The position numbers were made by a program, and so were the translations under genes. The notes under the pieces were generated by a model. The model searched no databases, was not told the origin of the DNA, and worked only from the letters and a program-made list of their open reading frames with translations. DNA of 64,000 nucleotides. Source: Methanoregulaceae archaeon (GTDB lineage: Archaea > Halobacteriota > Methanomicrobia > Methanomicrobiales > Methanospirillaceae). Position 1 is the stretch's first letter. Every line of letters begins with the position of its first letter. Location of the stretch: positions 24,514 to 88,513 of the forward strand of contig JACTUB010000012.1 in NCBI GenBank assembly GCA_015660885.1, in the 5' to 3' direction. Shown here piece by piece: positions 36,611 through 45,392 of this stretch.

Positions 36611-38137
36611 TCATTTTACAACAAAGACATTAATTCCTGTGGTTTGTCCTACAAATGTTGCGTTTCCGTTTAAATATTCAAGAGATCCACCACCGGGATC
36701 CGCTGCATAAATATCCGATGTTACGATGATGAATACACTTGAATTGCCCTTCACTGATGATATGTTTTCCAGATCGTTTTTTGTATTGGCGCCAAATTCA
36801 ATGGTTTTATCCGTTGTATTCGAATAATAATAATCAAAGGGTTGGGAAATGTAACCGGGAGCTAATACAACAATATCTCCATCCTTTGTCATACTTTCAA
36901 TACTTTTGGATAAACCCCTCCAGTCCTCCTTTGAAAAGCTGGAATAATACGTAATCATATAGGGTGTGGCAATGAGAATGATCGCTGCAATAAAGATGTA
37001 AATTACCGAATGATTATTAAAGAGCGTATATATTGGTCGGTATGCTGCAGCAACTGCACTATAAATTATCGGCAGCATGAAAATGAGATACCGCGGTAGC
37101 ATGGGCATTTTATAGGATAATCCCCAGCTTACTAAAAACGTCATTATAATTATAGCAAGAAAAAGACAAAATTTTGTCTTATCTGACTTCAAAATTTGGA
37201 TTAAACCAAGCAGCAATAAAATCGAAAAAATGATGGCAGAATATATATTATATCCAAAAAATTGCTGTATTGACTCAGTAATAATACCAATACCCTGAAT
37301 ACCATAGGTTGGTGAGGAGCTTGTTCTGACAAAAAAGAGCCGGACTGTTACTATTAACAGAGGAAGACACAGGCAAATAAAAGCAATCAGCGAAATGAGT
37401 ATGGGTTTTAAGTCTGAAACATTTCCTCCCGATTTTTTTGCTTTCATCAGTATGGTGAACAAAATTATTGTTCCTATGATAATGGCGGAATAAAAATGGG
37501 TCCAGAATGCCAATGCAGAAAAAATACCAAATAATGCCCAGAATTTTTTAGCATTTGTGCGAAATGCTATCAAATAAAACAACAGGGCAAGAGACATAAA
37601 AAACAGCACCATTGAATATGCTCGTGCCTCTTGTGAATAAAAAAGATGAAATGGTGAAAATGTAAGAAGTGCGGCCGCAAGAATGCCTGCATTTCGGTCT
37701 AAGGTTTCCTTTCCAATCAAATAAAAAAGCGGGATTGTCAGGATTCCAAGGAGTGCCGGAATAAATCGCAATATAATTTCATTAGTACCAAAAAAGAGCA
37801 TGAAATGCTCCACCCAATGGAACAACGGAGGGTTATATTCCCCTCCCGAAGTAAGATTCCAGATATCAATGATTGATAACTTGGCAAAATTAAACGTCGC
37901 CGCTTCGTCAAGCCAGAGAGAATTAAAACCCAGATTATAAAATCGCAGGAAAAACCCGATGCTTGTTAAAGATATCAGGATTTGAACATACCGGCTATGA
38001 CTGATCACAATCTTAATATTTTCGAAGGTGAGATCCCGAAACGATCGGATCGGTGAGAGATAATCGCCATCAAGATTACATTCCTGATCCGGTCTTATTT
38101 TTTTTTCTTTTACCCGATCGTCGCGTTTCTTTGCCAT
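36611..38137 (-). CDS. GT39-like membrane mannosyltransferase (PMT/ArnT type)
   Basis: A 508-residue GT-C enzyme. The catalytic loop LGFNSLWLDEAATFNFAK (Asp-Glu near residue 79) and SPFHLFYSQEARAYSMVLFF near 160 are the usual DE and REARxY-type motifs. About 11 hydrophobic helices follow, with an extracytoplasmic C-terminus. It transfers a sugar from polyprenyl phosphate to protein or lipid outside the membrane. It is followed by the GT2-GtrA fusion in the same direction, likely one transcript. AT-rich composition. Confidence 0.9.
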   Translation of the reverse strand: MAKKRDDRVKEKKIRPDQECNLDGDYLSPIRSFRDLTFENIKIVISHSRYVQILISLTSIGFFLRFYNLGFNSLWLDEAATFNFAKLSIIDIWNLTSGGEYNPPLFHWVEHFMLFFGTNEIILRFIPALLGILTIPLFYLIGKETLDRNAGILAAALLTFSPFHLFYSQEARAYSMVLFFMSLALLFYLIAFRTNAKKFWALFGIFSALAFWTHFYSAIIIGTIILFTILMKAKKSGGNVSDLKPILISLIAFICLCLPLLIVTVRLFFVRTSSSPTYGIQGIGIITESIQQFFGYNIYSAIIFSILLLLGLIQILKSDKTKFCLFLAIIIMTFLVSWGLSYKMPMLPRYLIFMLPIIYSAVAAAYRPIYTLFNNHSVIYIFIAAIILIATPYMITYYSSFSKEDWRGLSKSIESMTKDGDIVVLAPGYISQPFDYYYSNTTDKTIEFGANTKNDLENISSVKGNSSVFIIVTSDIYAADPGGGSLEYLNGNATFVGQTTGINVFVVK

Positions 38138-38260
38138 CGCAATCAGGTACTATTTCGTAAATATTCGCTTATAGTTTATTCCATTCAAGTCATTTTATTA
38201 AAAATTTCCTTTTACATCACTAAAAATTAAAGATATTTGGTCATTTTGGTAAAGGAACGA

Positions 38261-39118
38261 TTATGAATCATATTTCATAATTAAGGGTGATTTGATTGCC
38301 TCAAGGAGTTGGTTTGTACTTGTCACTACAGTTGCAGATTCTTCAAGCGTGAGATTCACTTTTTCATGGCTGCCGGATCGGCGGAAATCTGTGCGTAACG
38401 CGATTACCGGTTTCCGATGTGCGAAAGCATATCCCATTTCCCACGCAGTTCCGGAATCTGCATCCGCACCATCAATATTTGCGACTATAATATCGGCATT
38501 TTGAAGAGATTTTAAATTATTTGAAAAAATCCGAACCTGTTCATCTTTATTCCTTCTATCTGAATCATCACCGGCCTGTTGAGGCAGATAGACTTCAAAA
38601 AAGTTTTTTTTCAAACATTCGGAGGTATATAAATTATAAGCGCGTTCAGCTTCTGAAAAAAGAGGAGCTGCCAGATAAACGCTATATCGGGAAAATGTCG
38701 CAACATCCATCACCACGATGTCAGGAAATAGTTTGAGGAATACCCCTCTTCCTTTTCTTTTCGATGGCTTATCTTCTTCGTTGCCATAATAAGTACTCGT
38801 TACTCCACATGTTGGTGATGAGTTTACACCAAGAATGCAGACAGGCGGGCCATGTCTTATTATGAGATCCTGAACCTTTCCGGCAAGCTCATCAAGGAGG
38901 TGGATAAATTCCTGCGTGTTAAGTCGTTCAAGAAACGTTCCCGGCTTCCTGTCAGGTCCCAGATACAGTGTCTCCGGACATGGGAGCGGTACCATTTCAA
39001 TCCCGAATTTATTGCACCGTTCTATACAGCGTTCGAAAAGAACAAGATCCGAGGGTTTCGTAATTCCCTCGGCACGCAGAGCAGGATTGAGAATGCAGGG
39101 GCTGCAGAGTATATACAT
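38261..39118 (-). CDS. TudS-related desulfidase domain fused to nucleoside 2-deoxyribosyltransferase-like domain
   Basis: A 285-residue two-domain protein. The N-terminal part (1-130) has the cysteine motifs of the TudS-related (CD3072-like, DUF523-like) group: ILCSPCILNPALRAEG, then LPCPETLYLGPDRKP and ILGVNSSPTCGVTSTYYG. These cysteines bind an Fe-S cluster used for desulfuration of thiouracil in TudS. The C-terminal part (from about 150) resembles nucleoside 2-deoxyribosyltransferases: LAAPLFSEAERAYN and ADSGTAWEMGYAFAHRKPVIAL. I infer handling of modified or thio-nucleosides. ATG 39118 is preferred to the GTG at 39139. It diverges from tsr3. Confidence 0.85.
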   Translation of the reverse strand: MYILCSPCILNPALRAEGITKPSDLVLFERCIERCNKFGIEMVPLPCPETLYLGPDRKPGTFLERLNTQEFIHLLDELAGKVQDLIIRHGPPVCILGVNSSPTCGVTSTYYGNEEDKPSKRKGRGVFLKLFPDIVVMDVATFSRYSVYLAAPLFSEAERAYNLYTSECLKKNFFEVYLPQQAGDDSDRRNKDEQVRIFSNNLKSLQNADIIVANIDGADADSGTAWEMGYAFAHRKPVIALRTDFRRSGSHEKVNLTLEESATVVTSTNQLLEAIKSPLIMKYDS

Positions 39119-39148
39119 TAATACTGTGTGTGCACGCACAGATGATCA

Positions 39149-39640
39149 ATGATGCCGCTGTATGCCTTTAGGGATAACAGCTGTGACCCGCAGAAGTGTA
39201 CGGTCAAAAAACTTGAAAAAGCTGGTTTTTTAAAAATTTTTAATAAGATTTCACAAATTCCCCGAAATACATTACTTCTTGATCCAACTGCCGAACAGGC
39301 GCTTTCACCGGCGGATAAGAAGGTCCGATCTATTACGGTACTGGATTGCTCATGGGTAGTGTTAGATACCGGAAAAGTATGCTCCTGGCGAAACCGCCGG
39401 GCGCTCCCCTTTTTAGTGGCTGCAAATCCGGTCAATTTCGGCAAACCCTGCATTCTGTCATCTATTGAAGCTCTTGCGGCTGCATTATTTATCATAGGTG
39501 ATAAGGAGCGGGCATTAGCCGTCCTTTCGAAAGTCAGTTGGGGAATCCGTTTTTTGGAAGTGAACCAAGAACCGCTTGACTTGTACGCAAGCGCAAAGGA
39601 TAGTGCTGACGTAATAAAATTTCAGGCGCTATTCTGTTGA
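39149..39640 (+). CDS. tsr3: rRNA aminocarboxypropyltransferase Tsr3 (DUF367)
   Basis: A 163-residue Tsr3-type protein. LDCSWVVLDTG near residue 65 and RRALPFLVAANPVNFGKP near 88 are the family's SAM- and rRNA-binding signatures. In eukaryotes it adds the aminocarboxypropyl group to a hypermodified uridine of 18S rRNA; in archaea the substrate is the matching position in 16S rRNA. The start may be 39149 or the adjacent ATG at 39152. It shares a short divergent region with the TudS-fusion gene. Confidence 0.92.
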   Translation: MMPLYAFRDNSCDPQKCTVKKLEKAGFLKIFNKISQIPRNTLLLDPTAEQALSPADKKVRSITVLDCSWVVLDTGKVCSWRNRRALPFLVAANPVNFGKPCILSSIEALAAALFIIGDKERALAVLSKVSWGIRFLEVNQEPLDLYASAKDSADVIKFQALFC

Positions 39641-39811
39641 AGTTTTCTTTTTAGAAAACGCCTATTTTTTTAGATTAAAGAAAAAGGGTAAATAAATTCC
39701 TCTTTCATCTGATTATGAAAAAATTAATGGGCTAAAATATAAGAAATCGAATGCTATAAAGTAACAATAGTAAACAGTGTCTTGGGTATAATACGAGGAG
39801 TGGTAATTACT

Positions 39812-41554
39812 TTGACCGATCCTGGGGTAATTTCGATTTTATGCGTGGATGATGAACCTCTGGTATTAGAAGTTATCAAAAAATTTTTTGAGAGGGAATC
39901 CGGATTTTCGATAAAAACATGTACAAATGGAAAAGATGCATTGGAACTTTTGAATACACTGGAATTTGATGCTATAATTGCTGATTACAGCCTGCCTGAC
40001 ATGGATGGTATCAATTTACTCAGGGATATCAGGGGCCGTGGGTTTTCTGCCCTTTTTATTATCATTACAGGTAAACATCGTGCCCAGGTTGCCATCGAAG
40101 CGTTAAATAATGGTGCAGATTATTACGTACAAAAGGGAGGAGGTATTGTCCAGGACATTCCCAAACTTGCTGAATTTATAAGTGCTGGTGTCAGAAAAAT
40201 CCGGGCAAACCGTGCGTTGTTTGAGAGTGAGAAGACATATCGTTCAATTATCGAAAACCATTCTGATCTTCTTTGCCGCTTTTCCTTACCAGGGGAATTA
40301 CGTTTTGTAAATAATTCATTTACGGATTTCATTGGAAAACAAAAGAACGAATGCATCGGCACCAATTTTTTTTTGATGATCCCTCAGGAAGAACACCTAA
40401 GGATTCAGGAGTTATTACGCAATCTGTCCCCAATAAAGCCCGGGATATTAATCGAACATGAGATCAGGAAAAGTGACCGAACCTATCCAATTCTCCAATG
40501 GAATTATCGTGCAATTTTCGATCCCGGGGGAGAGACAACCGAGTACCAAGCTGCAGGAAGGGAAGTTATTGGGGTCGTGCAGGTTTTTGAAACCTTATCT
40601 CCGAAAAATGAAAAATATGCCCTGTCCATCCCACAGACAGTTACGGATATTGAGGAATCGGCAGATGACTGGAAAGAATTTACCAAAAACATTGACGCAC
40701 TCGAGGACCCTGTGTTCGCTATAAACAAAGCCGGAGTTATTATTGCCTGGAATAAAGCCATGGAACAATTGACCGGTTTTGCAGCAAAAAAAATGATGCA
40801 TAAAGGAAATCGCGAGTATGCGATTCCTTTCTACGCCGAGCCAAGACCAATGTTGGTTGATTATATCGTAATGTCAGATGATAAAAACAAATCCGTAAAA
40901 TTCTCTGGAATTAAACAAACGGGAAACACATTTGCCGGTGAAATGGAAAATGTAAAAATTCGTGGAAAACCAATGTACTTGTGGGGTAAAGGAACCGCAT
41001 TGCATGATGAGAACGGTGTATTGATTGCAGCAGTCGAAACAATTACTGTTGTTGAGAAGGAGCAGGCAATAATAACTCCCGGAGATTCAGGAAAAGAGAT
41101 ATATATTGGGGGAATATCGAGTCCCACACTCAAGGTCACTGGCGAGAGCTTGCGGGGGATGGGTACAGGTGTTATCTCATCATCTGTTCGGGGATATGGT
41201 ATTTATGCGACAAACCGGCGGTTATTTGTTATACAAAATCCTGATTTCGATCTATCGAAACCCAAGGGAATACGTTATGAGCCCTTTGGTCTAGACGATC
41301 TTTTCGGTACGAAGGCGACTATCGATAACCGCCCGCGAACAATCGAGACTATTGAAAAATTAATGATCTATGAAATTTCAAAAGAAGATCTTAAAACAAT
41401 AGAATTGATGAATCCACGTCTGCTTCCCGGTTTTCTGACACTCTATAACAAAGAAGGCGAATCGTTCAGAATGTTTATCGATCATAAAACAGCATTTTCA
41501 CAAATTGAGCATCTCATAAAGTCATTCTATCCGGAAATTTTACAATTGGAATAA
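39812..41554 (+). CDS. Response regulator with two PAS domains and a PH-like output domain
   Basis: A 580-residue cytoplasmic protein. The receiver domain has acid pocket VDDEP, phosphoacceptor Asp in IIADYSLPDMDG and Lys in YYVQKGG. Two PAS regions follow: ESEKTYRSIIENHSDLLCRF and FTKNIDALEDPVFAINKAGV. The C-terminal 150 residues contain YGIYATNRRLFVIQNPDF and GFLTLYNKEGESFRMFID, the strand-helix pattern of bacterial/archaeal PH-like domains. No kinase domain, so the output may be protein or membrane binding. The TTG at 39812 is preceded by GAGGAGTGGT (39795-39804); an in-frame TTG at 39782 has nothing. No partner kinase is adjacent. Confidence 0.78.
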   Translation: MTDPGVISILCVDDEPLVLEVIKKFFERESGFSIKTCTNGKDALELLNTLEFDAIIADYSLPDMDGINLLRDIRGRGFSALFIIITGKHRAQVAIEALNNGADYYVQKGGGIVQDIPKLAEFISAGVRKIRANRALFESEKTYRSIIENHSDLLCRFSLPGELRFVNNSFTDFIGKQKNECIGTNFFLMIPQEEHLRIQELLRNLSPIKPGILIEHEIRKSDRTYPILQWNYRAIFDPGGETTEYQAAGREVIGVVQVFETLSPKNEKYALSIPQTVTDIEESADDWKEFTKNIDALEDPVFAINKAGVIIAWNKAMEQLTGFAAKKMMHKGNREYAIPFYAEPRPMLVDYIVMSDDKNKSVKFSGIKQTGNTFAGEMENVKIRGKPMYLWGKGTALHDENGVLIAAVETITVVEKEQAIITPGDSGKEIYIGGISSPTLKVTGESLRGMGTGVISSSVRGYGIYATNRRLFVIQNPDFDLSKPKGIRYEPFGLDDLFGTKATIDNRPRTIETIEKLMIYEISKEDLKTIELMNPRLLPGFLTLYNKEGESFRMFIDHKTAFSQIEHLIKSFYPEILQLE

Positions 41555-41806
41555 TTCAATTTTATTGAGCTTATTTTTTATTAATCTACCATTACAGAAA
41601 CTTTGTTTATATCTTTTCGTTTTTTTTTTACGTACTTCCCAGTGAAATAATTCAATATTATCTTTACGATTGCAGAAGAAATGATCTGAAAAATTTATTC
41701 CCAATTTTTATATCACTTTCAGGCGATTCCCAATTGGATACGCTAATATCTTTTAAGCGATTTTATCCCCATAGCTTTTTTTTATACAACCACCATGTAA
41801 GATTGT

Positions 41807-42838
41807 ATGATCAAGGTTGCTATCAATGGTTATGGTACCATCGGAAAGCGCGTTGCCGATGCGGTTGCCGCCCAGAAGGACATGCGGGTAATCGGGGTAT
41901 CAAAGACCCGCCCGAACGCCGAGGCTTTTATTGCGAAACAGAGAGGCTACCCACTTTTCATTGCAGATATATCAAAAAAAGGCGTATTCGAAAAAGCCGG
42001 ACTTACCGTTGCCGGATCCGTCGAAGATATGTGTAAACTGGCTGATGTTATTGTCGATGCAACACCAGGTGATGTGGGGGCGACGAATAAGCCGCTTTAT
42101 GAAAAGCTTGGGAAAAAGGCACTTTGGCAAGGCGGCGAAGAGCATGAGATAGCTGGCTTCTCTTTTAACTCATCCTGCAACTATAAGGATGCGATTGGCA
42201 GGCAGTTTCTAAGGGTAGTTTCGTGCAACACAACAGGCCTTTGCAGGATAATTCATGAAATTGATAAGGAGTATGGCGTTACACATGTCCATGCAATCAT
42301 GGTCCGGCGGGGATCGGATCCCGGGGAGATCAAAAAAGGACCCATCGACGCCGTAGTTCTCGATCCTGTGAGTGTGCCAAGTCACCACGGTCCTGATCTT
42401 CAAACGGTACTTCCCCATATTTCAATCACCACGATGGCAATGATAGTACCAACAACCATGATGCACATGCATGCTCTCCAGATTACTACCAAAAAACCTG
42501 TGAACCGAGAGAGAGTTGTCGAGCTTATCAAAAACCACCCCCGTCTCGGACTTATTAAAAAAACGTTGGGAATAAAAAGTACAGCTGAACTCAAGGAGTT
42601 TGCCATGGATCTCGGAAGGCAGCGCTCTGACCTCTTTGAAAACTGTATCTTCGAAGAATCAATTTACGCCAATAAAAATGAGCTTTGTCTTTTCCAAGCG
42701 ATTCATCAGGAGGCCGACGTCGTTGTCGAGAACATAGACGCAATCCGTGCAATGATGGGTCTTGAGAAGGATGCGCTGAAATCAATAATAACTACCAACG
42801 AAGCTCTCGGTTTTTCCCCCATCCAGAATAACCATTAA
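41807..42838 (+). CDS. gap: Glyceraldehyde-3-phosphate dehydrogenase, type II archaeal
   Basis: A 343-residue phosphorylating enzyme of the archaeal class. The N-terminal Rossmann motif is VAINGYGTIGKRVADAV and the catalytic loop is VVSCNTTGLCR near residue 138 (nucleophile Cys). HVHAIMVRRGSDPGEIKKGP is the family-specific segment. It works in gluconeogenesis or glycolysis with NADP(H) or NAD(H). The 252 bases upstream are AT-rich and hold no gene; a TTTTTTTATAC stretch near 41780-41790 may be its TATA box. It is followed 25 bases later by tyrS. Confidence 0.96.
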   Translation: MIKVAINGYGTIGKRVADAVAAQKDMRVIGVSKTRPNAEAFIAKQRGYPLFIADISKKGVFEKAGLTVAGSVEDMCKLADVIVDATPGDVGATNKPLYEKLGKKALWQGGEEHEIAGFSFNSSCNYKDAIGRQFLRVVSCNTTGLCRIIHEIDKEYGVTHVHAIMVRRGSDPGEIKKGPIDAVVLDPVSVPSHHGPDLQTVLPHISITTMAMIVPTTMMHMHALQITTKKPVNRERVVELIKNHPRLGLIKKTLGIKSTAELKEFAMDLGRQRSDLFENCIFEESIYANKNELCLFQAIHQEADVVVENIDAIRAMMGLEKDALKSIITTNEALGFSPIQNNH

Positions 42839-42863
42839 CACCCATTATAACCTATTATTTTTG

Positions 42864-43805
42864 ATGGATGCGTACGAGCTGGCAACCCGAAATACAGTCG
42901 AAGTCATCACGGGAGAGGATCTCCGTGCACTTCTTGCACAACCGCACAAAAAGGTCTATGCCGGGTACGAACCCAGCGGAGAAATACATCTCGGCCATCT
43001 CGTTACTATTAACAAGCTTGTAGATCTCCAGGCTGCTGGTTTTGATGTCATTGTGCTGCTTGCCGATCTCCATGCGTTCCTTAATCGTAAAGGGACGATG
43101 GAAAAAGTCCAAGAGCTTGCTGAGTATAACCGGCGTTGCTTTGAGGGCCTCGGCCTCACGAATGTCAGGTACGTACTTGGATCAGATCTCCAGCTTGATC
43201 GTGAGTACGAATTGCTCATACTCCAGCTTTCCCAGCAGATTACCTTAAACCGTGCGACGCGGAGCATGGATGAAGTGGGAAGACAAATGGACCATCCGAC
43301 TGTTTCACAGATGGTATACCCGATCATGCAGATGGCAGATATTGCAATGCTCGGTGTTGATGCTGCAGTTGGGGGTATTGATCAGAGGAAGATCCACATG
43401 CTTGCACGTGAGCACTTGGTCAACTTCGGATACCACGCTCCGGTTTGTGTTCATACTCCAATCCTTAACGGGCTTGACGGTAAAAAGATGTCGTCTTCTC
43501 AGGGAAATTACATCTCGGTAGCTGACACGGAAGATGAGATTTTGAAAAAAAGCAAGAAAGCATTTTGTCCCCCGGAGATTAAGGAGAATCCGGTCCTTCA
43601 GATATTCCAGTACCATATATTCCCCCGTCTGCCGGAAATTACCATCAAAAGAGCGGAAAAATTTGGGGGTGACCGGACTTTTTCGAGCTATTCGGATCTT
43701 GAATTTTCATATGGAAAGGGGGAGATACACCCCCTTGATCTCAAGAAATCCTGCGGCGTATCACTTGTGGAGATACTTGCCCCGGTACGGGAATATATAC
43801 GGTAA
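42864..43805 (+). CDS. tyrS: Tyrosyl-tRNA synthetase
   Basis: A 313-residue class I enzyme of the archaeal/eukaryotic type. The HIGH motif is seen as GEIHLGHLVTI near residue 45, KMSSS in GKKMSSSQGN near 207, and YAGYEPSG near 33. No C-terminal S4 domain, as usual for archaea. ATG 42864 follows a TTG one codon earlier; ATG is preferred. It starts a run of same-strand genes (rio1, KH protein, hel308, cgi121) and lies just after gap. Confidence 0.96.
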   Translation: MDAYELATRNTVEVITGEDLRALLAQPHKKVYAGYEPSGEIHLGHLVTINKLVDLQAAGFDVIVLLADLHAFLNRKGTMEKVQELAEYNRRCFEGLGLTNVRYVLGSDLQLDREYELLILQLSQQITLNRATRSMDEVGRQMDHPTVSQMVYPIMQMADIAMLGVDAAVGGIDQRKIHMLAREHLVNFGYHAPVCVHTPILNGLDGKKMSSSQGNYISVADTEDEILKKSKKAFCPPEIKENPVLQIFQYHIFPRLPEITIKRAEKFGGDRTFSSYSDLEFSYGKGEIHPLDLKKSCGVSLVEILAPVREYIR

Positions 43806-43841
43806 GGTGTGAAATAACCTGATGATTGTTGGTGACTCCCT

Positions 43842-44618
43842 GTGAGTTTGGAAAAACGACTGGATCAATTCGATAAGAAACTGGAAGAGATGGGTATACG
43901 CATCAGGGATGCCGACCAGTTCAAGGTCTCAGAAGATGTTTTTGACGATGTCACACTCCTGGCACTCTATAAGCTTGTTCATAAAAAATGGTTGTCGGTA
44001 ATTGGTGGATCGATAAGTACAGGAAAAGAAGCGAATGTGTTTTATGGTGAAAGGGATGGCGTTGGGATCGCTATTAAGATTTACCGGATCCGCACGGCAA
44101 ATTTTACAACGATGAGCTCTTACATCATCGGTGACCGAAGATTTTCCCGCGTGAAGAAATCCCGCAAGGAGCTGGTTTTTGCCTGGACAAGAAAAGAATT
44201 CTCCAATCTGGCACGCGCCAGGGAAGCAGGTATACCTGTTCCCGAACCACTCGTATGGGACCGTAATATTCTTATAATGTCATATTTAGGTGAGCATGAG
44301 ATTCCTTATCCCCAGCTTAAACATGCTGATATTAAGGACCCGGCCGGAACCTACGCAACAATCGTGAACTATATTGATATCCTCTACAAGAAGGCTGAAC
44401 TTGTGCATGGGGACCTGAGCGAGTTCAATATATTATTCGGAGACCAACCTTATTTCATTGATATGGGTCAATCGGTGACCCGTGATCATCCCCGTGCTTA
44501 TCAGTTTCTGATGCGGGACATCCGCAATATCAACAGGTTTTTTAAAAATCGTTGCGAAGTTCGTAATGATGTTGAAATTTTCAATGCGATAACAGGGCTT
44601 GATACGGTTGAACCATGA
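43842..44618 (+). CDS. rio1: RIO1-type protein kinase
   Basis: A 258-residue atypical kinase starting with GTG. The nucleotide loop is GGSISTGKEANVFYG near residue 50, the ATP-anchoring Lys lies in IAIKIYRI, the catalytic loop is HGDLSEFNILF near 190 and the metal-binding motif is FIDMGQSVT. Rio1 acts in the last steps of small ribosomal subunit maturation. The neighbouring KH-domain gene encodes a Dim2/Krr1-like factor, so the two fit one process. The gap to tyrS is 36 bases. Confidence 0.95.
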   Translation: MSLEKRLDQFDKKLEEMGIRIRDADQFKVSEDVFDDVTLLALYKLVHKKWLSVIGGSISTGKEANVFYGERDGVGIAIKIYRIRTANFTTMSSYIIGDRRFSRVKKSRKELVFAWTRKEFSNLARAREAGIPVPEPLVWDRNILIMSYLGEHEIPYPQLKHADIKDPAGTYATIVNYIDILYKKAELVHGDLSEFNILFGDQPYFIDMGQSVTRDHPRAYQFLMRDIRNINRFFKNRCEVRNDVEIFNAITGLDTVEP

Positions 44619-44701
44619 TAACCCCAGACTACATTAACATATATAACAAAACAGCGCTGTGAAGTGTAAGATTGTATCCTGAATTTGAGGTGAAATGAAA
44701 A

Positions 44702-45247
44702 ATGATGCAAGAGGTAAAGATCGCCGGAAGCCGAGTGGGTGTGCTGATTGGAAAAGGCGGCGTAACAAAAAAAGAACTCGAAGTAAAGACCCACACTGCA
44801 ATTTCTGTCGATAGTAAAGAGGGACTTGTAAAGGTTGAAAGTTCTGAGGAGAACACCGTATCCCTCCTGCGGGCTGTGGAGATTATTAACGCAATAAACC
44901 GGGGATTTTCACCAGAACGGGCTTTTGAAATGATTGAGGATGAAGATCTGCTTCTTGATGTTATTGATCTCTCCGGTATGGCAGAAGGTCCGCGTCAACT
45001 CGATCGGCTCCGTGGGAGGATAATTGGAAAAGACGGTCGTGCACGGGAGCAGATTGAAGATATGACCGATGTCGAGATCTCAGTTTTTGGAAAAACAATA
45101 GCTCTTATCGGTTATCCGGAGCAGATTAAAACAGCTCGGGCGGCTATAGATATGCTCATTGAGGGAGTGCCCCATGAGAATGTTTTTGCATTCCTCGATA
45201 AGAAAAAGAAAGAGGCAAAACAGGATATGATAAGTTATTATTACTGA
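44702..45247 (+). CDS. KH-domain rRNA-processing protein (Dim2/Pno1-like)
   Basis: A 181-residue protein with two KH domains. The GxxG loops are visible as IGKGGVTKKEL near residue 19 and GRIIGKDGRAREQIED near 108. GAGGTGA at 44687-44693 is a strong ribosome-binding site for the ATG at 44702. Archaeal homologues bind the 3' end of 16S rRNA near the anti-Shine-Dalgarno region and pair genetically with RIO1. It ends 145 bases before hel308. Confidence 0.93.
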   Translation: MMQEVKIAGSRVGVLIGKGGVTKKELEVKTHTAISVDSKEGLVKVESSEENTVSLLRAVEIINAINRGFSPERAFEMIEDEDLLLDVIDLSGMAEGPRQLDRLRGRIIGKDGRAREQIEDMTDVEISVFGKTIALIGYPEQIKTARAAIDMLIEGVPHENVFAFLDKKKKEAKQDMISYYY

Positions 45248-45392
45248 CACCTGGAAAGTAATCAATTCACAGGTTCAATAAAAGTATCGTTATATTTCCA
45301 TGAGAGCTAAATTGTTAATACAAGCAAAGTTCTGAAAAAAGACGCGATTCATTTAATTTTAATTTGAATTACCGGATTAATATAGATTTACC

